Source: Microvirga pakistanensis
GTDB lineage: Bacteria; Pseudomonadota; Alphaproteobacteria; Rhizobiales; Beijerinckiaceae
Reading direction: 5' to 3'
DNA: 64,000 nt
Assembly (NCBI RefSeq): GCF_004458765.1
Contig: NZ_SPJX01000184.1
Span: 124,001-188,000, forward strand
In this document: positions 9,323 through 16,320 of the stretch, piece by piece
Position numbering within the stretch: position 1 is the first letter of the stretch
How the letters are laid out: each line of letters starts with the position of its first letter
Translations under genes and position numbers: made by a program
The notes under the pieces: generated by a model
Database searches by the model: none
What the model saw: the letters and a program-made list of their open reading frames with translations, nothing else
Told to the model about the DNA's origin: nothing

Positions 9323-10783
9323 ATGACCGCACCCGGCAGTACTGGCGCAGCTCTCATTGACACCCTGAAGGCACGGCTCGGCGATGCCTCCGTGCTGAGT
9401 GCGGCGAGCGACCTCGAAGGGCACCTCACGGAATCCCGCGGCCTCTATCGCGGCGAGGCCCTGGCGGTGGTGCGGCCCAGGGATCGTGACGAGGTTGCAT
9501 TCGTCTTGGCCGAATGCGCGAAGGCCGGCGTGCCGGTCGTGCCTCATGGCGGCAATACCGGACTTGTCGGCGGCGGCGTTCCGTTCGGCGGCGTGGTGCT
9601 GTCCCTCACGCGTCTCGACCGCATCCGCGACATCGACCCTGTGAATGCCACCATCACGGTCGAGGCGGGGTGCATCCTGAAGGCGGTGCAGGATGCGGCG
9701 AGCGATGCCGGTTTTCTCTTTCCGCTGTCGCTGGCCTCGGAAGGTTCGTGCCGCATCGGCGGCAACCTCGCCACCAATGCCGGCGGCACCGCCGTGCTGC
9801 GCTACGGCAACATGCGCGATCTGACGCTCGGTCTCGAGGTGGTGCTGGCCGACGGACGCGTCTGGGATGGACTGAAGGGCCTGCGCAAGGACAATACGGG
9901 CTATGACCTGAAGAATCTTTTCGTCGGGTCGGAGGGCACGCTCGGCGTCATCACGGCCGCGGTGCTCAAGCTCTTTCCCAAGCCCCATGCCCGTGTGACG
10001 GCCTTCATCGGCTGCGCCTCGCCCTTTGATGCTCTCAAAGTCTTCCAACGTCTGCGCGAGGCGGCGGGCGATCAGCTCACCGCTTTCGAATACATGCCGG
10101 AATTCGGTCTGGAGATCGTGCTCAAGCACGTCGCCGGCTCGGTCCGTCCGCTCGCCGAGAAGCACGATTCCTACGCTCTGGTCGAGCTCTCCTCGCCGCA
10201 GAAGGATGCCGATCTGCAGAGCCAGCTCGAGGCCGTGCTCGGGGAGGCCTTCGAGGAGGGCCTCGTGCAGGATGCTGTCCTCGGCTCCAGCGAGGCGCAG
10301 AGCAAGGCGCTCTGGAGCCTGCGCGAGAGCCTCTCGGAGGTGCAGGGCAGAGAAGGCGGATCGATCAAGCACGACGTGGCCGTGCCCGTCTCCCGCGTCG
10401 CCGAATTCATCGACGTCGCAACGAAATCCTGCGAGGCGGAGATGCCGGGCGTGCGCGTCTGTGCCTTCGGCCATTTCGGCGACGGCAACATCCACTTCAA
10501 CCTCTCCCAGCCCGTGGGGATGGACAAGAGCCAGTATCTCTCCCAGTGGGAGCGCTTCAACCGCATCGTGCACGATATCGTACACGACATGAACGGATCG
10601 ATCTCGGCCGAGCACGGCATCGGTCTCATCAAGCGCGACGAGCTGGAGCTCTACAAGGATGCGGTGGCGCTTGATCTCATGCGCAGCCTCAAGCGCGCGC
10701 TCGATCCGCGGAACATTCTCAATCCCGGTAAGGTCATCTCCATCGGAGACAAGGCTCCGGCGTCGCTTCCCAAGGCAGGATAA
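9323..10783 (+). CDS. FAD-binding 2-hydroxyacid dehydrogenase (GlcD/D2HGDH family)
   Basis: Two ATGs compete, 9317 and 9323. A GAGGA box at 9312-9316 abuts the first and is 6 nt from the second, so 9323 (486 residues) is preferred. The FAD_binding_4 domain shows VVPHGGNTGLVGGGVP and GGNLATNAGGT. The C-terminal FAD-oxidase domain shows GHFGDGNIHFN and SAEHGIGLIKR with metal- and substrate-binding histidines. Family members oxidise D-lactate, glycolate or D-2-hydroxyglutarate. The choice among these cannot be made by eye. The kinase gene follows after 5 nt, so they form an operon. Confidence 0.88.
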   Translation: MTAPGSTGAALIDTLKARLGDASVLSAASDLEGHLTESRGLYRGEALAVVRPRDRDEVAFVLAECAKAGVPVVPHGGNTGLVGGGVPFGGVVLSLTRLDRIRDIDPVNATITVEAGCILKAVQDAASDAGFLFPLSLASEGSCRIGGNLATNAGGTAVLRYGNMRDLTLGLEVVLADGRVWDGLKGLRKDNTGYDLKNLFVGSEGTLGVITAAVLKLFPKPHARVTAFIGCASPFDALKVFQRLREAAGDQLTAFEYMPEFGLEIVLKHVAGSVRPLAEKHDSYALVELSSPQKDADLQSQLEAVLGEAFEEGLVQDAVLGSSEAQSKALWSLRESLSEVQGREGGSIKHDVAVPVSRVAEFIDVATKSCEAEMPGVRVCAFGHFGDGNIHFNLSQPVGMDKSQYLSQWERFNRIVHDIVHDMNGSISAEHGIGLIKRDELELYKDAVALDLMRSLKRALDPRNILNPGKVISIGDKAPASLPKAG

Positions 10784-10788
10784 GGCCC

Positions 10789-11715
10789 ATGAAGAGCATC
10801 GATCTTCTCACCATCGGCGAGCCTCTGATGGAGTTTGCGGAGGTGCAGCGCGACGGCGAGCGTCTCTACCTGCCGGGCTACGGCGGCGACGTCTCCAACG
10901 CGGCGGTCGCGGCCGCGCGCCAGGGTGCGAAGGTTGCGATCTTCACCGCTCTGGGAGGTGACTTCTTCGGGCAGGACTTTCTCGATCTCTGGCAGCGCGA
11001 GGGGATCGACTGCTCCTCGGTCATCCGGCCCAAGGACGGCAGGACGGGAGCCTATTTCATCAGCTACGGCGCGGACGGGCATGTGTTCTCCTATGCCCGC
11101 GCGGGATCGGCCGCGAGCCTGATCACAAGCGAGGAACTGCCGCTGGCGCAGATCGCATCGGCCCGTATCCTGCATGCATCCGGCATTTCGCAGGCGATTT
11201 CGGAAAGCTGCGCGGACGCGGTCTTCGCCGCGATCATTCATGCCAAGTCGAATGGCACGGTCGTCAGCTATGACACCAACCTGCGCCTGAAGCTCTGGCC
11301 GCTGGAGCGCGCCCGCGCGATCATTCACGGTGCATCCGCCCTATCGGACATTCTCCTGCCCGGTCTCGACGATGCGCGCCAGCTCACGGGACTTGAGCGG
11401 CCGGAGGAGATCTGCGCGTTCTATCTGGGTCTCGGCTGCGGCGTGGTTGCGCTGACCATGGGCAAGAACGGCACCATGGTGGCAACCAGGGAGCGAGTCG
11501 ATGTGATCGCCGCCCGGCCCGTCGAGGCTGTCGACGCCACGGGCGCGGGCGACACGTTCGATGGGGCGTTCCTGGCCGAGTGGCTCGCGCACCGCGACCC
11601 GTTCCGCGCGGCGGCCTATGCCAATGCGGCTGCGGCTCTGTCGACGCTTGGCCGCGGCGCCGTCGCGCCCATTCCCGAGCGCGCGGCGGTCGAGCGCTTT
11701 CTTCAGAGCGCATGA
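10789..11715 (+). CDS. kdgK: PfkB-family sugar kinase, 2-dehydro-3-deoxygluconokinase-like
   Basis: The 308-residue ribokinase-fold enzyme starts LLTIGEPLMEF and has PGYGGDVSNAAVAAARQG for sugar binding. The DATGAGDTFDGAF motif (249-261) carries the catalytic base Asp255 and anion hole. The GEPLxEF and GGDxxNAAVxxARLG-type N-terminus fits KDG kinases rather than ribokinase or fructokinase. KDG phosphorylation feeds the Entner-Doudoroff route. Linked by 5 nt to the dehydrogenase upstream. The symbol is a family-level guess. Confidence 0.78.
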   Translation: MKSIDLLTIGEPLMEFAEVQRDGERLYLPGYGGDVSNAAVAAARQGAKVAIFTALGGDFFGQDFLDLWQREGIDCSSVIRPKDGRTGAYFISYGADGHVFSYARAGSAASLITSEELPLAQIASARILHASGISQAISESCADAVFAAIIHAKSNGTVVSYDTNLRLKLWPLERARAIIHGASALSDILLPGLDDARQLTGLERPEEICAFYLGLGCGVVALTMGKNGTMVATRERVDVIAARPVEAVDATGAGDTFDGAFLAEWLAHRDPFRAAAYANAAAALSTLGRGAVAPIPERAAVERFLQSA

Positions 11716-11717
11716 AA

Positions 11718-11741
11718 ACGGCGGGCCCGAGAGCCCGCCGT
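11718..11741 (-). terminator. Hairpin terminator between convergent genes
   Basis: ACGGCGGGC pairs perfectly with GCCCGCCGT around a 6-nt loop. On the minus strand it is followed by TTTTC, making it a terminator for the DUF4142 gene. On the plus strand no U-run follows, but it may still stop leftover transcription of the kinase operon. Confidence 0.7.
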
Positions 11742-11768
11742 GACAGTCCGTTCGATCCGTCGCGCCGC

Positions 11769-12590
11769 TTAGCGGCGACGTCCCGCCGTGCCGCCCGGCA
11801 GACGGCTCGCTTCCGCGAGATGGTGCTCGATATGCGGCACCACGGAAGCCGCGAACTGGCGGAGGGAGGGATCGCCGCCCGCCTGGGCATAGCTGGCGTG
11901 CAGGCTCAGGGCCTCCTGGTGGGCCATGCGCTGATACTGGCCGTAGAGGCTGTCGAACTGCCTGCCGGAGGCGGAGGCGAGCTGGTTCAGCATGGCGGTC
12001 TTCTCGGGGCTGAGCGGAACGCCGAGACGGATCGGGGTCACCGAGCCGGTGGCTTGCACGTCGGCGCCAGCCCCGGCGGCCGCTCCCGTCGTCGCGCCGA
12101 TGCCTGCGCCCACAGCCGCACCGACCGGGCCGCCTACCAGGGCGCCGACGCCCGCGCCCGTCAGGGCACCGGCTGCCGAGCCTCCACCCGCGCCAGGGGA
12201 TGTCGCGGCCGCGCCGGCGGTTGCACCGGCCGTCGCGCCGATGCCTGCGCCAACGGCTGCCCCGACGGGGCCGCCGACCAGAGCGCCGATTCCCGCGCCG
12301 GCCAGCGTGCCGCCGACAGAGCCCGGAATGAACTCACCGGATGCGGAATAGACCGCGCGACCGCCGTTCAGGGCTTGGCTGGTCATGCCGTGATCCCGGA
12401 TCATTTGCTGGGCGTACTGGCGCACATTGGGGTTGCGGGAACGCTGGAGGGCGAGCTGGCTCGATGCGATCTCGAAGGCGTCGGACTGGGCGGCCATCAT
12501 GCGATAGGTCCGGCTGTCCATCATCGTCTGGGCGAAGGCCGGGGCGGAGATGGATGCAAGCAAGGCCGCGAGAACAACATGTTTCTTCAT
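11769..12590 (-). CDS. DUF4142 protein interrupted by a duplicated glycine-zipper insert
   Basis: The 273-residue protein has a cleavable signal peptide (APAFA-QT). Residues 22-90 resemble the first helices of DUF4142 (YRMMAAQSDAFEIASSQLALQRS...VRQYAQQMIRDH) and residues 190-270 resemble the second half (LSPEKTAMLNQLASASGRQFDSLYGQYQRMAHQEAL). Between them lies an Ala/Gly-rich stretch with two copies of GALVGGPVGAAVGAGIGAT (about 102-120 and 149-167), a glycine-zipper pattern that favours membrane insertion or oligomerisation. DUF4142 domains are ferritin-like helical bundles of unknown periplasmic function. The insert makes this protein longer than the usual 150-200 residues. Confidence 0.8.
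   Translation of the reverse strand: MKKHVVLAALLASISAPAFAQTMMDSRTYRMMAAQSDAFEIASSQLALQRSRNPNVRQYAQQMIRDHGMTSQALNGGRAVYSASGEFIPGSVGGTLAGAGIGALVGGPVGAAVGAGIGATAGATAGAAATSPGAGGGSAAGALTGAGVGALVGGPVGAAVGAGIGATTGAAAGAGADVQATGSVTPIRLGVPLSPEKTAMLNQLASASGRQFDSLYGQYQRMAHQEALSLHASYAQAGGDPSLRQFAASVVPHIEHHLAEASRLPGGTAGRRR
12090..12308 (-). repeat. Internal direct repeat encoding the glycine zipper
   Basis: Two units of about 78 bp, 12231-12308 and 12090-12167, encode residues about 95-120 and 142-167 with nearly identical protein sequence. Their DNA differs mainly at third codon positions. That points to an older duplication kept by selection on the protein. The spacer encodes an Ala/Gly/Ser/Pro-rich linker. 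Confidence 0.75.
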
Positions 12591-12873
12591 CAGGGAACTC
12601 CTGTTTCAGGGAGCGCAGAACACCGTTCGAAGCCCGCGAGGCTTGCAAAAGTCGTGGGTGGCTGCTGCACCCCATCAACGAGGAGAGATCTAGGCGGTTC
12701 CAGAAATGTGAAAGATAGGTCTTGAGTCGGCAAGCATTATTGCCGAGCTTGAGGCAAAGGCTGCAATACAGGCATGGGTTGTTCTGGCCTCTATTCGGTG
12801 TTCGTCTTGGCCGAGCGAGCCTGAATGCTTGCGGCGTTGTGGAAATCGTCGTGGCGCCATGGAAGCCGCGCGA
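12591..12873. other. Intergenic region with no supported gene
   Basis: These 283 bp lie between the start of the DUF4142 gene and the end of the phosphoesterase gene, both on the minus strand. They should contain the DUF4142 promoter. No small ORF with a good ribosome-binding site, RNA gene or strong palindrome was recognised. Confidence 0.4.
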
Positions 12874-13788
12874 TTATGGTGAGGCTTGAGATTGGCGGAT
12901 GCGCGCGAGCGAGAGCATGCCCATGCCGCCCACCGTGCCGTCGGGCATCAGACCACGGAGCTCCGCCTTGAGCAGGAAACCCGTTTCATCCCGGTCGATC
13001 GTGAAAAGATGGTAGCCGGCCTTGTGCGTGAGCGTTCCGCCGCGCGCCGAGGCGGAAGGCGCGCCGATGACGGGAACCGGGCCGCGTGGCCCGTCGAGAT
13101 GCGCGAGGGATCCCACGTGGTTGTGCCCATGAAGGATGAGTTCGGCGCCCACACGCCTGATCATGGCTTCGAAGCGCTTGGCGTCGGTGAGATTGCGGCC
13201 GGGCTCGGCGCCGCCCACATGGGGTGGATGATGGATGAGGACGATGCGGAAGCAGGACGGGTCGCGTCCCAGCTCGCTCAGCATCGCCTCCGTGGCCTTC
13301 GTCTGCTGGGATCCCACGCGTCCGCTCGCCACGAAGGGCAGGGTGGGAATGGCCGAGGACAGGCCCACGATGGCGACCTGTCCGTAACGGCGCAGATACG
13401 GGAACACGGCCTCGCGGCCATCGTCTCCACGCGTCCAGGGCGCGACCTTCCTGAGAAGGCCCTCGAGGGAGCCGCGCACATAGGCATCGTGATTGCCCGG
13501 CACGAAGGTGACCCGCATCGGATCGCCCAGGCTTTCGAGAAAGACCCGAGACGTCTCCCATTCGTCGGGCAGGCCGATATTGCAGGTATCTCCCGTGCAG
13601 GTGATATGGTCGGGCTTCTGCGCATGGATGTCGGCCACGAGCTCCGCCAGGAGCTCCATGTCGTGCAGATCCTGGCGGCTGCGATGCCAGTTGTACCAGC
13701 CGGTGAGGCGCTTGCTCAGCAACTGCTTCAGGCGCGGCCGCGGGAGGGGTCCCACATGAGGATCCGTGAGATGGGCAATGCGAAACAT
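12874..13788 (-). CDS. Calcineurin-like metallophosphoesterase
   Basis: The 304-residue cytoplasmic protein has the metal-binding motifs of the family in order: LTDPHVG (Asp9, His11), GDTCN (66-70), GNHDAY (98-103), VLIHHPPH and ILHGHNH. GDTCN replaces the common GDLxN, but the Asp and Asn ligands are retained. The family includes cAMP phosphodiesterases, phospholipid-modifying and DNA-related esterases, so the substrate is open. The gene is followed by no coupled partner and is preceded by mbfA about 50 nt upstream on the same strand. Confidence 0.85.
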   Translation of the reverse strand: MFRIAHLTDPHVGPLPRPRLKQLLSKRLTGWYNWHRSRQDLHDMELLAELVADIHAQKPDHITCTGDTCNIGLPDEWETSRVFLESLGDPMRVTFVPGNHDAYVRGSLEGLLRKVAPWTRGDDGREAVFPYLRRYGQVAIVGLSSAIPTLPFVASGRVGSQQTKATEAMLSELGRDPSCFRIVLIHHPPHVGGAEPGRNLTDAKRFEAMIRRVGAELILHGHNHVGSLAHLDGPRGPVPVIGAPSASARGGTLTHKAGYHLFTIDRDETGFLLKAELRGLMPDGTVGGMGMLSLARIRQSQASP

Positions 13789-13839
13789 GATGGCCTAATG
13801 CAATGAACGGACGACAGTTCGCCCCTGCCGCCCGCGTCG

Positions 13840-14811
13840 TCAAGCATTGCCGATGAAGATGCCCGCCAGCAGGACCAGCACGCCGCCCACGATGACCTGA
13901 TAGGTGGCGCGCCAGAAGGGAGTATCCATGTATTTCGTGCGAATCCAGGAGATCGCGACCAGCTCGACGGCCACCACGAAGGCCGCGATCCCGGTCGCCA
14001 GCAGGAAGGCATTGGGCCAGGAATCCGGCACCAGATAGGGCAGGGTGTGTCCGAGGCCGCCCGCGGCCGTCATGAACCCGCAGACGAGGCCCCGCAGCCA
14101 GGGAGAGCCGCGTCCGGTGATCTCGCCGTCATCGGAGAGGGCCTCCGTCAGACCCATGCTGATGCCGGCGCCCACGGATGCCGCAAGGCCGACGAGGAAG
14201 GTCTCCCAATTGTTTCCGGTCGCGAAGGCCGCCGCGAACAGAGGAGCCAGGGTCGAGACGGAGCCGTCGATCAGGCCTGCCAACCCCGGCTGCACATATT
14301 GCAGAACGAACAGGCGGCGGCGCGCCTGCTCCTCCGAGGCTTCTGTATCGGCGGTCAGGTGGGCTTCATGCAGTTCGCTCGCCTTGCGCTCGTGTCCGCG
14401 CTCGATCTCCGCGAGCTTGGTGAACAGCTCGCGGACGGAAACATCCAGGGTCTGCTGCGCGGCCTTGTCGTAGAAATTCGCCGCCTGCAGCTCCATGAGC
14501 TCCGCCTCGCGGCGCATCTTGTCGAGGTCGAGATGGGCGTTCCACCAGAACGCCCTGCGCTTCAGGAAGCCGCGCACGTCCTCGCGGCGGATCGGGGGGA
14601 GATGCTCGCCGAAGCGGGACCGGTAAAAGCCGTAGAGGGAGTTTCGGTGGGCCCGCTCCTCTTCGGCCATGCCGTCGAAGATCTCGGCGGAGGCGGGGAA
14701 ATCGCCACGGAGGCGGTCCGCGAAGTGCTGGTAGATCCGTGAATCTTCCTCTTCGCTGGCGATGGCGAGCGCGACCAACTCGCGCTCCGTCAGTTCAGAC
14801 AGGGATTTCAT
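13840..14811 (-). CDS. mbfA: Membrane-bound ferritin/VIT1 iron exporter MbfA-like
   Basis: The 323-residue protein has an N-terminal rubrerythrin/ferritin-like four-helix domain (about 1-150) with metal-ligand glutamates in ASEEEDSRIYQHFA, MAEEERAHRNSLY, EAELMELQAANFYDKA and AEIERGHERKASE. A C-terminal VIT1/CCC1 domain with about five membrane helices follows (FVLQYVQPGLAGLIDGSVSTLAPLFAAAFAT onward). This Er-VIT1 fusion is MbfA, which exports iron and protects from iron and peroxide stress in Agrobacterium and Bradyrhizobium. An ICE-type palindrome lies directly upstream, so Irr control is expected. Confidence 0.88.
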   Translation of the reverse strand: MKSLSELTERELVALAIASEEEDSRIYQHFADRLRGDFPASAEIFDGMAEEERAHRNSLYGFYRSRFGEHLPPIRREDVRGFLKRRAFWWNAHLDLDKMRREAELMELQAANFYDKAAQQTLDVSVRELFTKLAEIERGHERKASELHEAHLTADTEASEEQARRRLFVLQYVQPGLAGLIDGSVSTLAPLFAAAFATGNNWETFLVGLAASVGAGISMGLTEALSDDGEITGRGSPWLRGLVCGFMTAAGGLGHTLPYLVPDSWPNAFLLATGIAAFVVAVELVAISWIRTKYMDTPFWRATYQVIVGGVLVLLAGIFIGNA

Positions 14812-14819
14812 GTCCGGCT

Positions 14820-14844
14820 CCTGTTTAGAAGTATTCTAAACAGG
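14820..14844 (-). promoter_or_regulatory. Iron control element (Irr box) of mbfA
   Basis: TTTAGAAGTATTCTAAA at 14824-14840 is a perfect 7-3-7 palindrome, extended by flanking CCTG/CAGG to 25 bp. It matches the ICE pattern TTTAGAA-N3-TTCTAAA bound by the haem-regulated repressor Irr in Hyphomicrobiales. The element ends 8 nt before the mbfA ATG and its proximal arm includes the AGG of the ribosome-binding site CAGGAG. Bound Irr would block the start region itself, fitting repression of iron export under low iron. Confidence 0.85.
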
Positions 14845-14909
14845 CCCGTTGCGTGCAGCCAAGTCCCTGCTTCTATCCTTGCGGTGCAGCTGCACCTGCA
14901 GAAGCAGCC

Positions 14910-15029
14910 TCAGTACTGCGCGCCGGGGATCAGGGTCGAGTAGATCGTGCGGTCTTCGAAATTGAGAGCCGGAGACCAGGCGAAGCGGGCAGAGCGGTTG
15001 AGACGGGAGAGGATCAGAGAAAGAAACAT
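14910..15029 (-). CDS. Putative 39-residue small protein
   Basis: An ATG at 15029 with an AAAGGTG box about 5-10 nt upstream opens a 39-codon frame ending TGA at 14910. It begins MFLSLILSRLNRSARF, a short hydrophobic and then basic stretch, followed by the polar tail ALNFEDRTIYSTL. I do not recognise a family. It may be a small membrane-associated peptide. Support is the ribosome-binding site, the plausible amphipathic composition and the otherwise empty 350-bp gap. Expression is unproven. Confidence 0.45.
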   Translation of the reverse strand: MFLSLILSRLNRSARFAWSPALNFEDRTIYSTLIPGAQY

Positions 15030-15110
15030 CGGAACACCTTTGGTTGGTGCTGTGTTAGACCTTAGTATGATGGTGGTCACGCGTTATTCCGACGGAGCAG
15101 CTATGCATAG

Positions 15111-15130
15111 GATGAACGTCTTCGTTCATC
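15111..15130. other. Short perfect hairpin in front of the Nudix gene
   Basis: GATGAACG pairs with CGTTCATC around TCTT, followed on the plus strand by TTTCC. It lies in the divergent region between the small ORF at 14910-15029 and the Nudix gene at 15163. It could be an operator or a weak terminator. Nothing in the sequence decides between these. Confidence 0.35.
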
Positions 15131-15162
15131 TTTCCGTAATCATCCTGTGATCAGTTCGGCCG

Positions 15163-15645
15163 ATGTCCGACTCCGCGCCATCGAGCAAATCCTCCCGCAT
15201 CGTCTCCTGGGGGCTCCATACCTACTGGCGGTTCTCGCGGGGGATGACCTTGGGAGTCCGAGGCGTGGTTCTCGACGGCCAGAGCCGGGTCTTCCTCATC
15301 AGGCACACCTATGTTCCGGGCTGGCATCTGCCGGGAGGCGGGGTCGAGACCGGAGAGACGGCCCTCGATGCGCTCACCCGGGAGCTGCGCGAGGAGGCCT
15401 GCATCGCCATCGACGAGACGCCGGTTCTCGCGGGCGTGTTCTTCAACCGAAAAATCTCCCGGCGCGACCATGTCCTGGTTTACGTGATCCGGCGTTTCAC
15501 CGTCCTGGAGGAGAAGCGGCCCGACCGTGAGATCGCGGAAGCCGGGTTCTTTCCCGTCGACCGGCTGCCCGAGGGCACGACGGAGGCGACCCGCCGCCGC
15601 CTGGCCGAAATCCTCGAGGGCCAGCCTCTTTCGCCCAATTGGTGA
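15163..15645 (+). CDS. Nudix hydrolase
   Basis: The 160-residue protein has the full Nudix box GGGVETGETALDALTRELRE (58-77), continuing with EEACI, in the pattern G-x5-E-x7-REL-x-EE, which binds the catalytic metal. Flanks GWHLPGGG and GVFFNRKISRRDHVLVYVIRRF are those of small housekeeping Nudix enzymes acting on nucleoside diphosphate derivatives. No signal peptide is present. The substrate cannot be set from sequence alone. It is monocistronic, with about 160 bp on either side lacking other genes. Confidence 0.85.
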   Translation: MSDSAPSSKSSRIVSWGLHTYWRFSRGMTLGVRGVVLDGQSRVFLIRHTYVPGWHLPGGGVETGETALDALTRELREEACIAIDETPVLAGVFFNRKISRRDHVLVYVIRRFTVLEEKRPDREIAEAGFFPVDRLPEGTTEATRRRLAEILEGQPLSPNW

Positions 15646-15808
15646 AGGAGAAGGGTTTGCGCGGCGTGCCCTGGGCTGCTATGGCCAGCGCACCCGAGGA
15701 AACGCCACGCCCATGACCAGCATCCGGATTCAGCGACGACGACAGGGCTGACGCGATTGCCCAGCCGCCTCTGCTGCCTGCCGTCATCTGCTGTTTCCGA
15801 GTTCGTTC

Positions 15809-16318
15809 ATGACCGAGCTTTCCCTTCTCATCCGTTCCGAGCAACCCACCGATTCCGAGGCGATCGAGCGCCTTCACGAGCGCGCTTTCGGCCCGGGCCG
15901 CTTCGCCCGCACAGCCTCCCGGCTGAGGGAAGGGGCCGGCCATCTGCTCGATCTCTCCTTCACGGCCATGGTGGGGACCCTTCTGGTGGGCTCCGTGCGC
16001 CTCACGCCGGTCATGGCCGGGGATGAGCCGGCCCTGATGCTGGGGCCGCTGACCGTCGAGCCTGCCTTCGAGAACCGCGGCATCGGTGCCGCGCTCATGG
16101 GCCGCTCGCTGGAAGCCGCCAAGGCGAAAGGCCACACCCTGGTGCTGCTCGTGGGCGACGAGCCCTATTACAGCCGCTTCGGCTTCAAGCGCGTTCCGCC
16201 GCAATCCCTGCAATTGCCCGGGCCGGTCAATCCCGCTCGCTTCCTCGCCCTCGAACTGCAGGAGGGGGCGTTGGCGCACGCCAAGGGGATCGTCACGCCG
16301 CTACCGAAGGATGCATGA
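15809..16318 (+). CDS. GNAT family N-acetyltransferase (YhbS-like)
   Basis: The 169-residue GNAT fold has the acetyl-CoA loop VEPAFENRGIGAALMGRSLEAAKAKG (motif A, R/Q-x-x-G-x-G/A) preceded by LMLGPLTV. The following strand VLLVGDEPYYSRFGFKRVP and the late SRFGF segment are typical of YhbS-like acetyltransferases. The acceptor is unknown. It ends 2 nt before the convergent stop of the large membrane protein gene, with no terminator seen between them. Confidence 0.82.
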   Translation: MTELSLLIRSEQPTDSEAIERLHERAFGPGRFARTASRLREGAGHLLDLSFTAMVGTLLVGSVRLTPVMAGDEPALMLGPLTVEPAFENRGIGAALMGRSLEAAKAKGHTLVLLVGDEPYYSRFGFKRVPPQSLQLPGPVNPARFLALELQEGALAHAKGIVTPLPKDA

Positions 16319-16320
16319 CG

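Noticed and set aside
12016-12360. Pro/Ala-rich open frame on the plus strand opposite the glycine-zipper repeats
   Set aside because: The repeated APxPAPTAAPTGPPTRAP pattern is simply the complement of the GGxVGAAVGAG repeat on the coding strand.
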